Assembly (NCBI GenBank): GCA_020630065.1
Contig: JAHDCC010000003.1
Span: forward strand, 101,067-165,066
Source of the DNA: Acidimicrobiales bacterium
Lineage (GTDB): Bacteria > Actinomycetota > Acidimicrobiia > Acidimicrobiales > SZUA-35
Length of the DNA stretch: 64,000 nucleotides
Direction: 5' to 3'
Shown here: in pieces, positions 61,335-64,000 of the stretch
How positions within the stretch are numbered: position 1 is the stretch's first letter
How the letters are laid out: the number at the start of each line of letters is the position of its first letter
Program-made: the position numbers and the translations under genes
The notes under the pieces: generated by a model
Seen by the model: only the letters and a program-made list of their open reading frames with translations
Told to the model about the DNA's origin: nothing
Databases searched by the model: none

Positions 61335-61340
61335 ATTCAT

Positions 61341-62549
61341 TTATGATCCAGTGCGCCAGGTCAGGATCGTGTTCAGATAGTAGTTTCCGAGCGTCGCAAC
61401 AATAATCGACGCCGCGAAAACTGTGAGACTGACCTGCGGCCATGTGACAAACAGCGGATCTTGGTTGGTGCCTCTTGAGAGGATCGAAATCACACCGGTC
61501 GAGACGACAATGCTGTGGGCGCTGACAAGGTGGAAACGCCCTAACCCTCCCAAAATGTCTCGTCCCTTATGGCGAAATGGGGAGAACGTAAATACGTTGT
61601 TACCCCAATAGTTTGACAGGACACTCGCCTCGATACCCAATGCGGTTACAAGGTGACTGAACGAAATAGGGGATTGGTCGGCAAAACTCGTATTCTCTAG
61701 CAGTCCGAATAGCTGGGTAGTTACCACTCGGACTACCAGGCCAACAACTCCGACCATAATGTAGGCGGAGAAGCGGGCAGAGATCACTCGGCCAATCGTC
61801 AGCTCGACAATCGTCAACAAGTAGGCAATGACAATTGATGAGGTTAGTTTTGTTGTTCCATGAAGCCTGCTCCGAAATTCGTAGCCGACTTCTACGACGT
61901 CTGGCCGTGGCCTACGAGCCAAAAATTCGAGAAGAATCTTAAATCCTCGAGGATTTATCCTTCTCTTGACGTCGGAAAAACGATCGCTGGAGACGGCGAA
62001 GAAGCCACTCATTGGATCGCTGGCGTTGACCTTAAGTAAACGACGAGCCAGTACCGATCCGCTCCAAGACACTAATCGTCGAGATGGTGAAAAATCTCCG
62101 TAGCTTCCATTTTCTACCTCTCGGGAACCAACGGTTATCGACGCCTCACCGTTCAAAATAGGATTCACAAGACCTGGAATGATCTGCTCGTCGTGTTGAA
62201 GGTCAGCGTCCATCACGACGTAAACCTGGCCCTCCGCCAACGTCATGCCATCAAAAACAGCGCTTGAAAGGCCTCGCTTGTCTATCCGATGGAGCAGACG
62301 AACATTGTGATGAGATTCAGCGATGCGCTCGGCCACTTTCCATGTCTCGTCCGGCGAATCATCATCGACAACGATTACTTCGAATTCATAGTCGGAAAGT
62401 ACTTTTTGAAGCCGTCCAACCAGAATCGGGACATTTTCGGCCTCATTGTAGGTTGGAACGATCACGGAAACGTCGAGTCGTTTCGCTTGTGTATTGTTCC
62501 TCGACGTTGCGTCCGGAGAATCTAGGTCCATGGTTGAATCAGTGGCCAC
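61341..62549 (-). CDS. DPM1-like glycosyltransferase fused to GtrA membrane domain
   Basis: A 402-residue two-domain protein. The N-terminal GT2 domain (residues about 25-250) resembles dolichyl/polyprenyl-phosphate mannose synthase: DVSVIVPTYNEAENVPILVG, VIVVDDDSPDETW, VYVVMDADLQHDEQIIPGL and MSGFFAVSSDRF. The C-terminal part has four helices of the GtrA type (SAYIMVGVVGLVVRVVTTQLF, NYWGNNVFTFS, NYYLNTILTW). It probably makes or flips a polyprenyl-phosphate sugar. GTG at 62549 has no ribosome binding site; ATG at 62531 is an alternative, favoured by a TATAAC -10 candidate (complement of 62551-62556) that would leave a 12-base leader. Confidence 0.9.
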   Translation of the reverse strand: MATDSTMDLDSPDATSRNNTQAKRLDVSVIVPTYNEAENVPILVGRLQKVLSDYEFEVIVVDDDSPDETWKVAERIAESHHNVRLLHRIDKRGLSSAVFDGMTLAEGQVYVVMDADLQHDEQIIPGLVNPILNGEASITVGSREVENGSYGDFSPSRRLVSWSGSVLARRLLKVNASDPMSGFFAVSSDRFSDVKRRINPRGFKILLEFLARRPRPDVVEVGYEFRSRLHGTTKLTSSIVIAYLLTIVELTIGRVISARFSAYIMVGVVGLVVRVVTTQLFGLLENTSFADQSPISFSHLVTALGIEASVLSNYWGNNVFTFSPFRHKGRDILGGLGRFHLVSAHSIVVSTGVISILSRGTNQDPLFVTWPQVSLTVFAASIIVATLGNYYLNTILTWRTGS

Positions 62550-62687
62550 AGTTATATTTCGGCATTGTGAGGGCTGCCATGAACGAAACTCTACCTGAAA
62601 CCATCAAAATCCAGTTGGCAACGATGAGTGTCGGTTATTGTTGGCCGATGGACCACAGATGTGGAATCTGAAACCGTTGGCTACCTC

Positions 62688-63386
62688 TTATGGTCTGGTA
62701 GCGGTAATGAGCTGTGAGAGACCACCAGTGAGCTGCCGTCGACTTACATCGCTCATTCCTGCGTCAACCAGCATTTGTTTCATGACTTCTGGATCGGGCA
62801 GGTACGAAACCGATTTCGGTAGATAGGCGTAGGCGTCCTTGTCTGAAAGCAGTCCACCAATTTTCGGCACAACTTTATTGAAGTAGAACTGGTGACCGGT
62901 TTCAAGCAGTTTGTTATCGGGCTTTGACACGTCGAGTAACGCAACACGTCCGCCCGGTTTGACCACCCGATAAAGTTCATCGAAGAATGCAGGCAACTCA
63001 ACCAGGTTGCGTAACGCAAACCCACAGACGGCTGCATCGGCCGACGCTGCGTTGATAGGCATACACGTCAAGTCGCCTTGGACTAGTGGAGAGGTTGTAC
63101 GAGCGGCATCTAGCATGCCGAAGGAGAGGTCTACGCCGATGGGGTTGTGACCGGCTTCGCTTAGCTCGACACAGAAATCTCCGGTACCACAGGCCAGATC
63201 CAGGACAACTGATCCTGTTTCGAGATTGAGTGTCTTGATGGTTTTACGTCGCCAACCAACATCCATCCGAAATGTCATCAAGCGATTTACTAGATCGTAG
63301 CGCGGCGCGATGGTGTCGAACATCGACCGGACCGCTGTCCGTTTTTCGTCACCTTCTGGCAGGGGTTTATTTGTCATCGCTGGCAT
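62688..63386 (-). CDS. demethylmenaquinone methyltransferase (UbiE/MenG)
   Basis: A 232-residue SAM-dependent C-methyltransferase for the last step of menaquinone synthesis. VRSMFDTIAPRYDLVNRLMTF and GWRRKTIKTLNL form the family N-terminus, VVLDLACGTGDFCVELSEAG is the SAM loop, then VCGFALRNLVELPAFFDELY, RVVKPGGRVALLDVSKP and the C-terminal SYLPDPEVMKQMLVDAGM. An AAGG at 8-base spacing supports ATG at 63386 (ATG at 63377 is an alternative). It stands apart from the EPS genes and is probably followed by its own short untranslated 3' region. Confidence 0.94.
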   Translation of the reverse strand: MPAMTNKPLPEGDEKRTAVRSMFDTIAPRYDLVNRLMTFRMDVGWRRKTIKTLNLETGSVVLDLACGTGDFCVELSEAGHNPIGVDLSFGMLDAARTTSPLVQGDLTCMPINAASADAAVCGFALRNLVELPAFFDELYRVVKPGGRVALLDVSKPDNKLLETGHQFYFNKVVPKIGGLLSDKDAYAYLPKSVSYLPDPEVMKQMLVDAGMSDVSRRQLTGGLSQLITATRP

Positions 63387-63438
63387 GTCACTAACCTTAG
63401 GTGGCTATATCGAATAGCGTCGGATCGTGCCTCGTCCA

Positions 63439-63831
63439 CTATTCGAACCAGATACGTCGATGTTCTAGCGTTTGGCGGTGAAGAACTGCCAGCACCAGTG
63501 CGACAGAGAACACCATCGAATTTATTAGCCGCAGGCTCGACACGATTTCAATATTGGAAACCCCAACAGTGAGAATAAGTGACAGAACCTGAAGAGCAAC
63601 TTCGGAGACGGCGGCCACCGAGAGAGCAAGGTGGCCGATCTTTTTGTTATTGGCGGTTCCATATGCGCCAGCGACAAAGGCAACTGGGAAAAGAAGCCGA
63701 ACACCAGCCGGTATACCTAGTTCACCAAAACCGGACGACAGTCCGATAATGGCGGAAAAGGCTGCGATATATCCCAGAATCACTGCTCCGGTAGTCACCT
63801 GCGGATGTGAACGGTCGATCCATTTGGCCAT
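63439..63831 (-). CDS. small integral membrane protein, unknown
   Basis: A 130-residue hydrophobic protein with four predicted membrane helices (about residues 16-33, 42-58, 66-88 and 102-119), a basic N-terminus (MAKWIDRSHPQ) and a charged C-terminus (HRQTLEHRRIWFE). I do not recognise the family. It lies 52 bases upstream of menG on the same strand and may be cotranscribed. An 18-base near-perfect palindrome lies 38 bases before its start. Confidence 0.7.
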   Translation of the reverse strand: MAKWIDRSHPQVTTGAVILGYIAAFSAIIGLSSGFGELGIPAGVRLLFPVAFVAGAYGTANNKKIGHLALSVAAVSEVALQVLSLILTVGVSNIEIVSSLRLINSMVFSVALVLAVLHRQTLEHRRIWFE

Positions 63832-63869
63832 AGCAAACTAGTATTGCAAAAACTATCCGCTTTGGGACG

Positions 63870-63889
63870 GTACCTTTCAGGAAAGGTAC
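63870..63889. repeat. 9-base inverted repeat GTACCTTTC-AG-GAAAGGTAC
   Basis: Two perfect 9-base arms around a 2-base centre form an operator-like dyad 38-58 bases upstream of the small membrane protein gene. Size and ACCTT/AAGGT arms are like sites of dimeric repressors or MerR-type activators. No regulator gene lies beside it in this window. Confidence 0.5.
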
Positions 63890-63910
63890 AACTAATCGAC
63901 TGCTCTATGC

Positions 63911-63937
63911 CCGGGCCATCCGACTTAGGATGCCCGG
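63911..63937. terminator. hairpin near right window edge, possible terminator
   Basis: CCGGGCCATCC pairs with GGATGCCCGG (10 pairs with one bulged C, 6-base loop). It lies downstream of the reverse-strand gene cut by the edge and upstream of the membrane protein gene. No T-run on either side, so the call as terminator is tentative. Confidence 0.45.
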
Positions 63938-63973
63938 ACTTGGCAATTGGCTACCCAGCTTTGGGCGAATCGT

Positions 63974-64000
63974 TTACTCGGTTAAGGCGTCGACTGCTTC
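63974..64000 (-). CDS. possible C-terminal codons of a gene cut by the window edge
   Basis: Reading the reverse strand in from the edge gives EAVDALTE and a TAA stop, in a frame open to the window end, with a hairpin 37 bases downstream of the stop. Eight codons are too few to identify a protein or prove coding. Confidence 0.3.
   Translation of the reverse strand, partial: EAVDALTE

Noticed and set aside
1-64000. tRNA, rRNA, CRISPR array, prophage or insertion sequence
   Set aside because: No tRNA T-loop in an intergenic context, no repeat-spacer pattern, no transposase or integrase ORF and no terminal inverted repeats were seen.

Overview
This window reads as chromosomal DNA from a Gram-positive actinobacterium of moderate G+C, most likely an Acidimicrobiia-type lineage (the class is an inference from protein character and gene order; no rRNA is present to settle it). 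The case for an actinobacterium is the neighbourhood dinB / LppM-like lipoprotein / DUF3040 / MoxR-DUF58-transglutaminase / mraZ-dcw / ftsZ / pgeF-yggS-sepF-yggT-divIVA / ileS / traR-lspA-rluD / dnaE, a bacterial proteasome activator (Bpa) and the absence of ftsA. MurE carries the DNPR motif of meso-diaminopimelate-adding enzymes, and a UbiE/MenG methyltransferase points to menaquinone.

Layout. 1-9.0 kb: the 3' part of DNA polymerase IV, an LppM-like lipoprotein, DUF3040, a reverse-strand MoxR-DUF58-transglutaminase operon, a small conserved-looking protein, an HNH nuclease and a lipoate ligase-like protein. 9.0-10.0 kb: an unusually dense control region for the division/cell-wall (dcw) cluster, with a LexA-type box inside a candidate promoter, a second promoter, a possible 9-codon leader peptide, three hairpins before mraZ and a foldable RNA between mraZ and rsmH. 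9.4-25.4 kb: mraZ-rsmH-ftsL-ftsI-murE-mraY-murD-ftsW-murG-murC-murB-ftsQ-ftsZ, mostly with overlapping stop/start codons; murF is missing from its usual place. 25.4-29.1 kb: pgeF, yggS, sepF, yggT and divIVA, closed by a strong bidirectional terminator against ileS. 32.4-42.3 kb: a TraR/DksA-like protein, lspA, rluD, an Rrf2-nitroreductase pair, a phosphodiesterase, bpa, an unknown protein and dnaE.

42.4-62.5 kb is an exopolysaccharide (EPS) locus: two polyprenyl-phosphate sugar-1-phosphate transferases, four other glycosyltransferases, an O-antigen-ligase/polymerase-like membrane protein, a family 9 glycoside hydrolase, two Wzz/Wzc-type proteins (one with an intact P-loop, one with a degenerate P-loop), a low-molecular-weight tyrosine phosphatase, a sugar-1-phosphate cytidylyltransferase, a sugar epimerase and two oxidoreductases. 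Genes alternate strand repeatedly and meet tail to tail. 62.7-64 kb: menaquinone methyltransferase, a small membrane protein and the last codons of a gene cut by the window edge.

How the parts work together. The dcw genes make lipid II precursors and the septal machine, and the sepF/divIVA segment supplies the FtsZ anchor and polar scaffold. Three membrane division proteins (FtsL, FtsW, FtsQ) carry very long, Ser/Arg/Lys-rich cytoplasmic tails, while FtsZ, SepF and DivIVA carry strongly acidic segments, suggesting an electrostatic organisation of this divisome (inference). The EPS locus holds initiation, extension, polymerisation, chain-length control and a hydrolase, but no obvious Wzx flippase. 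No tRNA, rRNA, CRISPR array, transposase or phage gene was seen.
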